A stretch of DNA of 13,732 nucleotides from an uncultured Collinsella sp. (lineage in GTDB: Bacteria; Actinomycetota; Coriobacteriia; Coriobacteriales; Coriobacteriaceae), in NCBI GenBank assembly GCA_902465425.1, contig CABQNA010000019.1, positions 1-13,732 of the forward strand, given 5' to 3'. The position numbers and the translations under genes are program-made. A model generated the notes under the pieces. That model saw only the letters and a list, made by a program, of their open reading frames with translations. It had not been told where the DNA came from and made no database searches. Shown here piece after piece: positions 13,577 through 13,732 of the stretch. Numbering within the stretch: position 1 is the first letter of the stretch; each line of letters starts with the position of its first letter.

Positions 13577-13732
13577 CCCAGCGGGACCCAAAACCATCAG
13601 CCCACCGACCCAAGCATTATGAGTGGGGCGCGCCGGCCAACGGACACGAGGATTCGCAGCAAAGGCAACGTAGCTCCGGCCGGGAGGGGCAGGGCGAGTT
13701 TTCCGTAGATTCCGCACGAGCCGAAGGCCACT
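13577..13732. other. Non-coding tail of the window
   Basis: No gene or clear terminator is seen. The first 35 or so bases continue the A/C-rich composition of the end of the aminotransferase gene. From about 13623 the sequence becomes G-rich, with CGCCGGCC (13630-13637) and a matching GGCCGG (about 13678-13683) that could form a weak, widely spaced stem. A gene starting outside the window cannot be excluded. Confidence 0.4.

Overview
The window looks like a chromosomal segment of a high-GC, Gram-positive gut actinobacterium of the Coriobacteriia, most likely a Collinsella-type organism. This is inferred from the codon use (strong preference for C or G in third position), a fused FeoA-FeoB ferrous iron transporter, an alpha-glucoside PTS with a GH4 phospho-glycosidase, and the general style of the proteins. 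No database search could be run, so the genus is an inference.

Layout. (1) Positions 1-126 hold the last 41 codons of an alpha/beta-hydrolase-type esterase. (2) Positions 127-479 hold no gene. They contain a long terminator-like palindrome (156-218) and a tandem array of 62-bp hairpin units (240-440). (3) Positions 480-2960 hold a promoter and leader, then a FeoA-FeoB fusion (true start GTG at 600). (4) Positions 3022-8221 are a sugar-phosphate module: an alpha-glucoside-type PTS EIICB (+), a convergent RpiR/MurR-family regulator (-), a divergent GH4 phospho-glucosidase (+), and a six- to seven-span membrane protein of unknown function (+). (5) Positions 8351-9584 hold a SotB-like sugar efflux transporter with an extended -10 promoter, followed by a second copy of the palindrome family. 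(6) Positions 9698-11682 hold a cytosolic GH13 alpha-amylase-like enzyme and, three bases later, a family 6 (HDG-type) uracil/hypoxanthine-DNA glycosylase. (7) Positions 11684-12346 (-) encode an unrecognised 220-residue protein, divergent from a class I aminotransferase (12440-13576). The last 156 bases contain no gene that I can see.

How the genes fit together. The EIICB would import and phosphorylate an alpha-glucoside such as maltose, with EIIA supplied in trans. The GH4 enzyme would split the phosphorylated disaccharide, and the SIS-domain RpiR regulator would sense a sugar phosphate and act on the repeat-rich region between it and the GH4 gene. The GH13 enzyme would act on intracellular maltodextrins, and SotB could export surplus sugar. 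The iron transporter, DNA glycosylase and aminotransferase are separate housekeeping functions.

The most unusual signals are non-coding: the 62-bp tandem hairpin array with compensatory stem changes, the two-copy palindrome family with a conserved A-C mismatch and covarying inner stem, and an abrupt composition switch inside the aminotransferase gene near 13195.
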